Origin: Gemmatimonadota bacterium
Lineage (GTDB): Bacteria; Gemmatimonadota; Gemmatimonadetes; Gemmatimonadales; Gemmatimonadaceae
Direction: 5' to 3'
Assembly (NCBI GenBank): GCA_016194585.1
Contig: JACQBG010000036.1
Coordinates: 1 to 64,000, forward strand
DNA: 64,000 bases
The first letter of the stretch is position 1; the number at the start of each line of letters is the position of its first letter. Below the pieces are notes generated by a model, which made no database searches, had not been told where the DNA came from, and was given only the letters and a program-made list of their open reading frames with translations. Position numbers and translations under genes: made by a program. Positions 17,970-25,052 of this stretch are shown here, piece by piece.

Positions 17970-18783
17970 ACGGTTCCGTGGCCGCGACCTCGCCACCGTG
18001 TATCGCGACGTCAGCCGCACGCTCGGCGACGACGCGATGATCGCGCACTCGCGCGTCGTGCGCGACGCCGGCCAGACCTACATCGAGGTCGTCGCCGTCG
18101 ACGCCGTCGAGATCGCCCGCTTCCGCCGGCAGCTCGCGCCGCCGGCTCCCTCCGTGCTCCAGCCCGGCGCGGCGCGGCGCGCGCGCCCGTACGCCGTGGC
18201 CCTCGTCGGACCGACCGGCGGCGGCAAGACGCTCACCGCGCAGAAGCTCGCTGTGCACGACGACGCGTTCGGCTTCAAGCGCGCGGGGCTGCTCGCGCTC
18301 GACCCCGACCGCGCCGGCGCCTTCGACCGCCTCCTCCACTTCGCCGACGCGAACGACCTCGACGTCGAGATCGTGCACGACGCGAAAGGGCTGCGCACCG
18401 CGCAGCGCCGCCTCGCCTCGTGCGACGTCGTCATCATCGACACCCCCTCCGTCGCGCCGCGCAGCGAACGCACCACCTGGCGCGCGATGCTGCGCGAACT
18501 CGCGCCCGACGAGACCCACCTCGTCTTCCCCGCCACGACGCGCTTCGACCTCGCCGCGACGATCCGCGAGACCGCCGAGTCGCTCGGCGTCACCCACGCG
18601 CTCCTCACCAAGCTCGACGAGGTGCCGAGCGACGCCAACGTCGCCATGCTCGCCTCGACGCTCGGCCTCCCGGCACGCTGGATCACCGACGGCCAGCGGC
18701 CGTCGGCCGACCTGCGCACCGCCGCGCCGACCATCATCAGCGCGTTCGAGACCGCGCCGAGCGAACAGGGAGCGTTCGCATGA
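17959..18783 (+). CDS. flhF: Short FlhF-like SRP-type GTPase with an altered G3 box
   Basis: FlhF is an SRP-family GTPase that sets flagellar position and number. The 274-residue protein (family commonly 360-430) begins with the FlhF-type segment RFRGRDLATVYRDVSRTLGD. It goes almost directly into the G domain: P-loop GPTGGGKT (Lys90), G2-like DPDRAGA (Asp115) and G4 TKLDE (Thr217-Glu221). The G3 box, normally DTAGR, reads DTPSV (Asp161-Thr-Pro-Ser), so the invariant Gly is lost; GTP hydrolysis may be impaired. The N domain seems much reduced. The gene overlaps flhA by 11 bases and flhG by four. Assignment is firm by position; activity is uncertain. Confidence 0.85.
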   Translation: MRLERFRGRDLATVYRDVSRTLGDDAMIAHSRVVRDAGQTYIEVVAVDAVEIARFRRQLAPPAPSVLQPGAARRARPYAVALVGPTGGGKTLTAQKLAVHDDAFGFKRAGLLALDPDRAGAFDRLLHFADANDLDVEIVHDAKGLRTAQRRLASCDVVIIDTPSVAPRSERTTWRAMLRELAPDETHLVFPATTRFDLAATIRETAESLGVTHALLTKLDEVPSDANVAMLASTLGLPARWITDGQRPSADLRTAAPTIISAFETAPSEQGAFA

Positions 18784-19532
18784 GCGCCCCGCTCTCGCTC
18801 TTCGGCCGCCTCGGCGCGTCGAGCACCAGTGAGGTGCGCGCCGTCATCGTGAGCGCCGCCACCGAGGGCGCCGGCGCCACCACCGTCGCCGCGCTGCTCG
18901 CCATCGCGTCGGCCGCCGACGCGCGGCGCACCCTCCTCGTCGGGCCCCCCGACGACGAGCGCGTGCGCGCGACGTTCATCGGCGACGACGCCGGACCGCT
19001 CGGCATCCGCCTCGCGTCGCTCGCCGACGGCGACCGCCGCGCCGCGCTCCGCCGACTCGCGCCCGCCATGCGCGATCACGACCTCGTCGTCATCGACGCC
19101 GGGTCGCGGCTCGACACCGTCGTCGCCGCGACCGCCGCGCTCGAGGCGTGGCACGTCGTCGTCACCGCCGGCGTCGACCCCGCGTCGCTCGCCGCCGCCT
19201 ACGCGATGGTGAAGGCGATCGACGAACGCGCGCACCCGATGACGATCGAACTGCTCCTCAATCGGCAGGAACCGGCGCGCGGCGCCGATGCCTGCCGCGC
19301 CGTGCAGAGCGCCGCCGGCCGCTTCCTCGGCCGCGACCTCCGCTACGCTGGCACGATTCCTGATGATGAAGAACTCCGGGCGGCGAATCTTGCCGCCCTC
19401 CCGTTGCCGTTCGTGGCCGACCGGCTTCGCGCCGGACAGGCCGGCCTGCACTTCGCTTCCCGATTGATCGCTGAGATCACCACCAAAGCGCTCGCCACGC
19501 ATGCGGCGCGACAGCACTCCTGGAGAGACTGA
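18780..19532 (+). CDS. flhG: FlhG/MinD-like protein with a degenerate P-loop
   Basis: FlhG (YlxH, FleN) is a MinD-type ATPase that works with FlhF to control flagellar number. The 250-residue protein keeps the fold outline: a first strand AVIVSAATEG, a later VVIDAGSRLDTV (Walker A' region), and a MinD-like middle with AMVKAIDERAHPMTIELLLN. The deviant Walker A, normally KGGVGKTT, is TEGAGATT here (residues 28-35). Both the signature lysine and the phosphate-binding lysine are missing, so ATP binding or hydrolysis is probably lost or changed. Four-base overlap with flhF, and fliA follows two bases after the stop. Confidence 0.82.
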   Translation: MSAPLSLFGRLGASSTSEVRAVIVSAATEGAGATTVAALLAIASAADARRTLLVGPPDDERVRATFIGDDAGPLGIRLASLADGDRRAALRRLAPAMRDHDLVVIDAGSRLDTVVAATAALEAWHVVVTAGVDPASLAAAYAMVKAIDERAHPMTIELLLNRQEPARGADACRAVQSAAGRFLGRDLRYAGTIPDDEELRAANLAALPLPFVADRLRAGQAGLHFASRLIAEITTKALATHAARQHSWRD

Positions 19533-19534
19533 CG

Positions 19535-20290
19535 ATGGACCTCGACCCGATCTGGACACGGTACCGGAAGGGTGACGCCGACGCCCGGCAGCAATTGCTG
19601 AACGAGCACCTCGGTCTCGTCTACTTCGTCGCGCGGCAACTCGCCTCGGGACTCGGCGCGGACGTCGAATTCGACGAATTCGTGAGCGCGGGTACGCTCG
19701 GCCTCATGAGCGCGCTCGAGAGCTTCGATCCCTCGCGCGGACTCGCCTTCAGCACGTTCGCTGCGCCGCGCATCCGCGGCTCGATCCTCGACGAGCTGCG
19801 CCGCCAGGACCACGTGCCACGTTCCATCCGCCGCAAGGCGCGCCAGATCAGCGCCGCGCACGACGCGGCGAGCCGCGCCGACAGCCGCGACGCCGGCGAC
19901 AAGGAGACTGCCGCCCGCCTCGGCGTCGACGTCGAGACGCTCTGGAAGTGGCAGGCCGACATCGAAGGCGCCGTGCACATCCCGCTCGACCGCAAAACGC
20001 GCGAGAACAACGAGGAATCGCCGACCCCCGCCGAGACGCTCGCCTCGCACGAGGACGACATCGAGGACCGCGTCAACTTCGATCAGGAGGTGTCGATCCT
20101 GCGCGACGCCATCCAGGGACTCGGCGAACAGGAACGCATCGTCCTCACGCTCTACTACTTCGAGGAGCTGAAGCTCCACGAGATCGCGTCGATCCTGCAG
20201 CTCACCGAGTCGCGCGTATCGCAGATCCGGTCGAAGGCGCTCGGAAAGCTTCGCAAACAGCTCTCCCCGTTGCGCGCCAACGTCGCCTGA
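19535..20290 (+). CDS. fliA: RNA polymerase sigma factor FliA (sigma-28)
   Basis: FliA directs late flagellar and motility genes. The 251-residue protein has sigma region 2 (LNEHLGLVYFVARQLASGLG, then FSTFAAPRIRGSILDELRRQ), region 3 starting DHVPRSIRRKARQI, and region 4 ending ILQLTESRVSQIRSKALGKL. This architecture matches the FliA/WhiG group. It starts two bases after flhG and is the last gene of the second run, with a terminator downstream. The anti-sigma factor FlgM is not in the window. Confidence 0.95.
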   Translation: MDLDPIWTRYRKGDADARQQLLNEHLGLVYFVARQLASGLGADVEFDEFVSAGTLGLMSALESFDPSRGLAFSTFAAPRIRGSILDELRRQDHVPRSIRRKARQISAAHDAASRADSRDAGDKETAARLGVDVETLWKWQADIEGAVHIPLDRKTRENNEESPTPAETLASHEDDIEDRVNFDQEVSILRDAIQGLGEQERIVLTLYYFEELKLHEIASILQLTESRVSQIRSKALGKLRKQLSPLRANVA

Positions 20291-20336
20291 CGGCGAACAG
20301 CCCCGTCGCACCCCGGCATTTCGTGCCGGGCGCATC

Positions 20337-20372
20337 GGCCCCGGACCCCGTCACCGACGGTCCGGGGCCTTT
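20337..20372 (+). terminator. Terminator after fliA
   Basis: An 11-bp perfect stem (20337-20347 with 20359-20369, GGCCCCGGACC arm) with an 11-base loop is followed by TTTGTGT. A smaller hairpin (CCCGGCA, TGCCGGG) lies at about 20312-20330. Together they separate the fliL-fliA run from the flgF run. Confidence 0.8.
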
Positions 20373-20374
20373 GT

Positions 20375-20390
20375 GTAACCATATGATTAC
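20375..20390. promoter_or_regulatory. AT-rich dyad upstream of the flgF sigma-54 promoter
   Basis: GTAACCATATGATTAC is a 16-base near-palindrome centred on CATATG with one mismatched pair. It sits in an AT-rich pocket 25 bases upstream of the -24 box. It may be an operator or an integration-factor site; the binding protein is unknown. Confidence 0.4.
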
Positions 20391-20414
20391 CAACGTTTTA
20401 TGCCCACGGTCGCG

Positions 20415-20430
20415 TGGCACGGACGTTGCA
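20415..20430 (+). promoter_or_regulatory. Consensus sigma-54 (RpoN) promoter for the flgF operon
   Basis: TGGCACGGACGTTGCA matches the sigma-54 consensus TGGCACG-N4-TTGCA at every defined base, with correct GG-to-GC spacing. The flgF ATG is 30 bases downstream, with a GGAGGA ribosome-binding site between. This implies that RpoN and an enhancer-binding activator control rod and hook genes in this organism. Confidence 0.88.
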
Positions 20431-20459
20431 CATATGGCCGACGTACACCGGAGGATTCG

Positions 20460-21194
20460 ATGGGCTCTGGCATTCGTCCGACTGGTCTCGACAACGCGGT
20501 GGCGGCGCTCCGGTACTATGAGCGCCGTCAGGAAGTCGTCGCGAACAACCTCGCGAACGTGAACACCGACGGCTTCAAGGCCGAGCGGGCGTTCGCGCGC
20601 TTGATGAGTGACGGCGGCACGCCGGAGATCGAGACGGCCACCGACTTCCGCGCGGGTCCGATCACCGCCACGGGCGCGCCGCTCGATCTCGCCATGTCGG
20701 GCGACGGCTTCTTCGTCGCGCAGACCGCGAATGGCGAACGGTTCACGCGCGGCGGTTCGTTGCGGCTCGACGATGCGCGCCAGCTCGTCGACCAGGGCGG
20801 CAACGCGCTGCTCGCCGAGCCCGACGCCGCCGGCAACGGCGGCGGCCCCGTCGTCATCCCCGCCGATGCGCGCACGATCACGGTGAGTTCGTCGGGGGTC
20901 GTGGACGCCGATGGCAAGTCGCTCGGTCGGCTGCGCGTCGAGAGCGTGCCCGCCGGCACACGGCTGCAGCACGATGCGGGCGGCCTCTTCGTCCCCGACG
21001 CGGCGCGCACGAGCGTCGCGCCCGCCGCGCGCACCATCCGGCAGGGCGCGCGCGAGGAGAGCAACGTCGGCTCGGTCGCGGCACTCGTCGACATGATCGC
21101 CGTGCAACGCGCCTATGCCAGCGTGCAGAAGGTGCTCACCACCATCGACTCGGCGCGCGGCATCGCGACGTCCGAGCTCGCCAAGCCCAACTGA
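20460..21194 (+). CDS. flgF: Flagellar proximal rod protein FlgF
   Basis: FlgF is a proximal rod protein. The 244-residue protein starts with the family N-terminus YYERRQEVVANNLANVNTDG. It has the rod/hook core motif DLAMSGDGFFVAQTANGERF and ends with the amphipathic helix NVGSVAALVDMIAVQRAYAS. It precedes flgG, which has a distinct and more canonical sequence, so flgF is the better name. I chose the ATG at 20460, which follows GGAGGA; the upstream in-frame ATG at 20400 would include the sigma-54 promoter. Confidence 0.92.
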   Translation: MGSGIRPTGLDNAVAALRYYERRQEVVANNLANVNTDGFKAERAFARLMSDGGTPEIETATDFRAGPITATGAPLDLAMSGDGFFVAQTANGERFTRGGSLRLDDARQLVDQGGNALLAEPDAAGNGGGPVVIPADARTITVSSSGVVDADGKSLGRLRVESVPAGTRLQHDAGGLFVPDAARTSVAPAARTIRQGAREESNVGSVAALVDMIAVQRAYASVQKVLTTIDSARGIATSELAKPN

Positions 21195-21205
21195 GGTAAC
21201 GCCCC

Positions 21206-21994
21206 ATGGATCCCGCCCTGAACACCGCCGCCACGGGGATGATGGCGCAGCAGACGCGCACCGACGTCATCGCCAACAACCTCGCCAACGTGAACACGAC
21301 CGGCTTCAAGCGGAGCCGCGCGCATTTCGAGGACCTGCTCTACCAGATGGTGCAGGGCTCCGCGGCGGTGAACGGCACCGATGCGACCGCCACGCAGGCC
21401 ATCCAGGTGGGACGCGGCACGCGGCTCGCCGGCGTCGAGCGGAACCATTCGCAGGGCGCGCTCGAGCAGACGAGCCGTCCGCTCGACCTCGCCATCCAGG
21501 GCGACGGGTTCTTCCAGGTGCAGCTGCCCAACGGCCAGACGTCCTACACGCGCGACGGTTCGTTCCAGATCTCCGACCAGGGCGCGCTCGTCACGAGCGA
21601 GGGGTACACCGTCGTGCCCGGCGTGAAGCTCCCGCAGAACATCTCCAATCTCACCATCGCCGCGAACGGCATCGTGACGGCGAACGTCGGCACGGACGGC
21701 AAGCCGACCGAGCTCGGCCGCATCGAGATCGCGCGGTTCGCGAACCCGGCGGGATTGCAGTCGATCGGCAACAATCTCTATACGGCCAGCCCCACGTCGG
21801 GCGATCCGACCACCGGCTATCCCGCCGACGATGGCGCGGGCACGCTGTCGCAGGGCTACCTCGAGTCGAGCAATGTCGAGGTCGTGCAGGAGATGGTCGA
21901 CATGATCTCGGCGCAGCGCGCCTACGAACTCAACTCGAAGGCCGTGCAGAACAGCGAGTCGATGGCGCAGATCTCGAACAACCTGCTCCGCTGA
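21206..21994 (+). CDS. flgG: Flagellar distal rod protein FlgG
   Basis: FlgG forms the distal rod that crosses the periplasm. The 262-residue length is the family norm. The N-terminus MDPALNTAATGMMAQQTRTD, the core DLAIQGDGFFQVQLPNGQTS, and the C-terminal helix NVEVVQEMVDMISAQRAYEL are all canonical. It starts 11 bases after flgF with GAGGTAA upstream of the ATG, and its stop shares one base with the flgA start. Confidence 0.97.
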   Translation: MDPALNTAATGMMAQQTRTDVIANNLANVNTTGFKRSRAHFEDLLYQMVQGSAAVNGTDATATQAIQVGRGTRLAGVERNHSQGALEQTSRPLDLAIQGDGFFQVQLPNGQTSYTRDGSFQISDQGALVTSEGYTVVPGVKLPQNISNLTIAANGIVTANVGTDGKPTELGRIEIARFANPAGLQSIGNNLYTASPTSGDPTTGYPADDGAGTLSQGYLESSNVEVVQEMVDMISAQRAYELNSKAVQNSESMAQISNNLLR

Positions 21995-22434
21995 TGCCGC
22001 GGCGCCTCGCCCTCGCGTCGATCGTGTGCCTCCTGTGGGCGCACGTGGCCCTCGCCCAGCGCGCCACGTCGCGCTCGGCCGGGCCGCAGGCGCCCGCGTT
22101 GCGCGCCGCCCACGACCTGTCGCGCGGCGCCACGCTCGGCGCCGCCGACATCGCCGCCGACTCGTCGGCCGATCCGGCGGCGATCGAGGGGTGGGTCACG
22201 CAGCGCGTCGTGCGGCGCGGCGAAGTGCTGCATGAGCCGGCGATCACCCGTCCGTCGCTCGTGAAGGCCGGCACCCCCGTGCATCTGCAGGCGACCGTCG
22301 ACGGCGTGACCGTCAGCCGCGACGGTACCGCGATCACCGCCGGTTCGTTGGGCGACCAGGTGCGCGTGCGCCTCGACGCGCAACGCACCGTCACCGCCGT
22401 CGTCGCCGGTCCCGCGACCGTCAAGCTCCCGTGA
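21994..22434 (+). CDS. flgA: P-ring assembly chaperone FlgA
   Basis: FlgA is the periplasmic chaperone for P-ring assembly. The 146-residue protein has a signal peptide (RRLALASIVCLLWAHVALAQ). A SAF-like region follows (HDLSRGATLGAADIAADSSA) and a C-terminal domain with KAGTPVHLQATVDGVTVSRD and GDQVRVRL. It is shorter than enterobacterial FlgA (about 220) and corresponds to its C-terminal two-thirds. The ATG is in a TGATG junction with flgG, and the stop overlaps flgH in GTGA. Confidence 0.88.
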   Translation: MPRRLALASIVCLLWAHVALAQRATSRSAGPQAPALRAAHDLSRGATLGAADIAADSSADPAAIEGWVTQRVVRRGEVLHEPAITRPSLVKAGTPVHLQATVDGVTVSRDGTAITAGSLGDQVRVRLDAQRTVTAVVAGPATVKLP

Positions 22435-23093
22435 GGCACTCACCGATGCATCCGATCCTCCGTCGCGCCGCCGGCGCCATGCTGCTGCTCCCCCTCGCCG
22501 TCGCTGCCGCCGCCGCCCAGCGGCGCAACGCCGCCCCGAAAGCCGTCGCCGACTCGCTCGCGCTGCAGCCCGCCGAACGCCAGTCGTGGACGTCCGACAA
22601 GATGCGCTACGGCATCGGCGACATCATCACGGTGCTCGTCACCGAGCGCACGAGCGCCAACGCCAACGTCACCGACAACAACACCGACAACCGGACGAAG
22701 AGCCTCGGGCTCTCCATCCGTCCGCCGGCGTCGCCGACCGGCGTCTCGTCGAACGTCGACGTGAACGCCGACTTCAACAACAACGGCGACTCCCGCAAGC
22801 AGGGACTCGCGGCGCGCGGGAACAACTTCACGTCGCAGATGAGCGTGCGCGTCATCGCCGTCTCGCCCACGGGGATGCTGCAGATCCGCGGGCACAAGCT
22901 CGTGAACATCGACAAGAACCAGCAGGACGTCGTCGTCACCGGGTGGGTCCGCCCGCAGGACGTCGACGCGGCGAACAACAGCGTGCTCTCGTCGCGCATC
23001 GCCGACGCCGAGATCGCGTACGCGCAGAAGGGGTCCCTTGGCTCGCCCCGCTCCGGCATCCTCTCGAAGGTGCTCGGGATGATCTGGCCATGA
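22431..23093 (+). CDS. flgH: Flagellar L-ring protein FlgH without a lipobox cysteine
   Basis: FlgH forms the outer-membrane bushing around the rod. The 220-residue protein has the FlgH core SDKMRYGIGDIITVLVTERT, then GMLQIRGHKLVNIDKNQQDV and VTGWVRPQDVDAANNSVLSS. FlgH is normally a lipoprotein, but the signal region here (GAMLLLPLAVAAAAAQRRNA) has no cysteine and looks like a signal peptidase I substrate. The GTG at 22431 gives a GTGA overlap with flgA; the ATG at 22446 is a possible start. flgI overlaps the end by four bases. Confidence 0.93.
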   Translation: MRHSPMHPILRRAAGAMLLLPLAVAAAAAQRRNAAPKAVADSLALQPAERQSWTSDKMRYGIGDIITVLVTERTSANANVTDNNTDNRTKSLGLSIRPPASPTGVSSNVDVNADFNNNGDSRKQGLAARGNNFTSQMSVRVIAVSPTGMLQIRGHKLVNIDKNQQDVVVTGWVRPQDVDAANNSVLSSRIADAEIAYAQKGSLGSPRSGILSKVLGMIWP

Positions 23094-24154
23094 GCCGCTC
23101 CAACCGCTACACCACGGTCCTCACGCTCTTCGCGCTCTGGCTCGCCGCGATGGCGGTGGCGCTGCGGCCGCTCCGCGCGCAGGACGTGCGGGTGCGCGAC
23201 CTCGTCATCGCCGACGCCGCGCCGCCCGTGCGGCTGATGGGCTACGGCCTCGTCACCGGCCTCAACGGCACCGGCGACCGCGTCATGGGCGCCGTCGGCT
23301 CGCGGCAGACGGTGCAGTCGGTCGTGAACCTGCTGCGCCGCTTCGACGTGGAGGTGCCGCTCGAGATGCTGCGCACGCGCAACGTCGCCGCGGTGCTCGT
23401 CACGGCGGAGGTGTCGCCGTACCTGCGCCCGGGCGGCCACTTCGAGGTGCGCGTGTCGTCGCTCGGCGACGCGCAGTCGCTGCGCGGCGGCGTGCTCTGG
23501 ATGACGCCGCTCGTCGCCGACGCGGGGGGCCGGCCGCTCGCCGGCGCGCAGGGCGCGCTGCAGGTGAGCATCGGCAATTCGTCGCGGGCGATGCAGCAGA
23601 ACGTCATGACCGCGCTCATCCCCGACGGCGGCGTGCTCGAGGCCGACATGCCGCGGCCGCGCATGGCGGCGGGGAACAAGCTCCTCCTGCGCGACCCCGA
23701 CCTCGGCACCGCGTCGCGCATGGCCGCCGCGATCGACTCGGCGCTCGGCGCCAAGGGGATCGCGCGCGTCGAGGATCCCGGCGCCGTGACGCTCGCACTC
23801 AAGGACACCACCGGCGGCTACGCCGAAGCGCTCGCCCGGGTCGGCGACATCAAGCTGCGCCCGGCCCGCGCCGCGCGGCTCGTCATCGACGGACGCGACG
23901 GTACCGTCGTCGGCGGCGGCGACCCCACGGTCGGCGAGGCCGTCGTGAGTCACGCCGGCATCACGCTCACCATCGGCGCGACGACCGACACCACGACGCC
24001 GCCGCACGGCGGCGTGCGGATGGCCGCCGGCTCGCCCGTGCAGAAGGTCGCGGCGGCGCTCCACGCGGTGCAGGCGTCGCCCGGCGAGATCGCCGCCATC
24101 TTCGAAGCCCTGCGCGAGGTCGGCGCCATCGCCGCCGAGGTCGTGCTCCGGTGA
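23090..24154 (+). CDS. flgI: Flagellar P-ring protein FlgI
   Basis: FlgI forms the periplasmic ring around the rod. The 354-residue protein has a signal peptide (about residues 1-30, ending near LRAQ) and the conserved mature start VRVRDLVIADAAPPVRLMGY. The family motif GLVTGLNGTGDR follows, and the end is VGAIAAEVVLR. Length is normal. The ATG overlaps flgH by four bases and the stop overlaps flgJ in GTGA. Confidence 0.96.
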   Translation: MSRSNRYTTVLTLFALWLAAMAVALRPLRAQDVRVRDLVIADAAPPVRLMGYGLVTGLNGTGDRVMGAVGSRQTVQSVVNLLRRFDVEVPLEMLRTRNVAAVLVTAEVSPYLRPGGHFEVRVSSLGDAQSLRGGVLWMTPLVADAGGRPLAGAQGALQVSIGNSSRAMQQNVMTALIPDGGVLEADMPRPRMAAGNKLLLRDPDLGTASRMAAAIDSALGAKGIARVEDPGAVTLALKDTTGGYAEALARVGDIKLRPARAARLVIDGRDGTVVGGGDPTVGEAVVSHAGITLTIGATTDTTTPPHGGVRMAAGSPVQKVAAALHAVQASPGEIAAIFEALREVGAIAAEVVLR

Positions 24155-24495
24155 CCGGCCCCGTCCACGCCGCTACCGGCGCCACCGACCCGCGCGCGAG
24201 CGACCTCGACCGCCTCCGGAAGACGGCCAAGCAGCTCGAGGGCGTCTTCGTGCAGCAGCTCTTCAAGGCCATGCGCGAGACCGTGCCGAAGGACGGCGTG
24301 ACCGGCGGCGGGAGCGGCGAGGAGCTGTTCACCTCGATGATGGACCAGCACATGGCCGACGTGCTGCCGACGCAGTGGAAGCACGACCTGAGCGACGCGC
24401 TCGTCGCGCAATTGAAAGACCGCGTCACGCCGCGCCGGCTCCCGAGCGCCGACGTGCCGCCGACCGCGCGCCCCGGCGCGCTGGAGAACCGTTGA
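24151..24495 (+). CDS. flgJ: FlgJ-type rod-binding protein, single domain
   Basis: FlgJ caps the growing rod. The 114-residue protein is only the rod-binding domain: KTAKQLEGVFVQQLFKAMRE, then GGGSGEELFTSMMDQHMADV. The C-terminal muramidase domain of gamma-proteobacterial FlgJ is absent, as in many phyla. A separate peptidoglycan hydrolase is therefore needed, and the M15 domain in FliK is a candidate. The GTG start overlaps flgI; the stop overlaps the flgN TTG. Confidence 0.93.
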   Translation: MTGPVHAATGATDPRASDLDRLRKTAKQLEGVFVQQLFKAMRETVPKDGVTGGGSGEELFTSMMDQHMADVLPTQWKHDLSDALVAQLKDRVTPRRLPSADVPPTARPGALENR

Positions 24496-25052
24496 CCCAT
24501 CTTCCTGCCGTCGCCGAGCCGGTGCAGGTCCGCACGCCGATCGCGCACACGACCGGCACCGTCAGCGCGCTCGGCGATGCGCTCCGCTCCGAAGCGCGGC
24601 TCCTCGCCGATCTCGTCGCGATCATGCGCCGCCAGCGCGACGCCGTCTCGCGCGACGACCTCGACGCCATCGACGACTCCGTGTTCGCCACCCATCGCGT
24701 GCTCGTCACACTGGGCGAGGCGCGCCGGCGGCGGCGTTCGCTCAACCACCTCCTCGGCGAGGGCGACGACCTCAGCCTCGCCGCGATCGAGGACTTCTTC
24801 GTCGGCGACGTCCCCGCCGACCTGCAGGCCGCCGTCGCGCTCGTCACCGACGGCGCGCGCGCCCTCCAGCGCGAAGTCGAGATCAACCGCCGCGTGCTGC
24901 GTCACGCCATCGACGCCGCCGACCAGTTCGTGCGCTCGCTCTACGGCGGACCCGTCGCGCCGGCGACCGGCTATCCGTCGCCCGCCGTCGCCGGCACGAG
25001 CACCACGTACGCGCCGCGAACCGGTGGCGTCATCCTCGACCGGAGGGTCTGA
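24492..25052 (+). CDS. flgN: Flagellar chaperone FlgN
   Basis: FlgN is the cytosolic chaperone of the hook-filament junction proteins FlgK and FlgL. The 186-residue protein is mainly helical, with the FlgN-like segment SEARLLADLVAIMRRQRDAV and a long second helix containing ALQREVEINRRVLRHAIDAA. The tail is Pro/Thr/Gly-rich. The start is a TTG at 24492 in a TTGA overlap with flgJ. Position directly before flgK supports the call, because sequence conservation in this family is weak. Confidence 0.85.
   Translation: MTHLPAVAEPVQVRTPIAHTTGTVSALGDALRSEARLLADLVAIMRRQRDAVSRDDLDAIDDSVFATHRVLVTLGEARRRRRSLNHLLGEGDDLSLAAIEDFFVGDVPADLQAAVALVTDGARALQREVEINRRVLRHAIDAADQFVRSLYGGPVAPATGYPSPAVAGTSTTYAPRTGGVILDRRV

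Noticed and set aside
20400-20460. Upstream start for flgF at 20400
   Set aside because: It would place the sigma-54 promoter inside the coding region and lacks a ribosome-binding site; the rod-protein N-terminus fits 20460.
24151-24495. Truncated flgJ
   Set aside because: The single rod-binding domain is the normal form outside gamma-proteobacteria and the gene ends in a clean TTGA junction with flgN.
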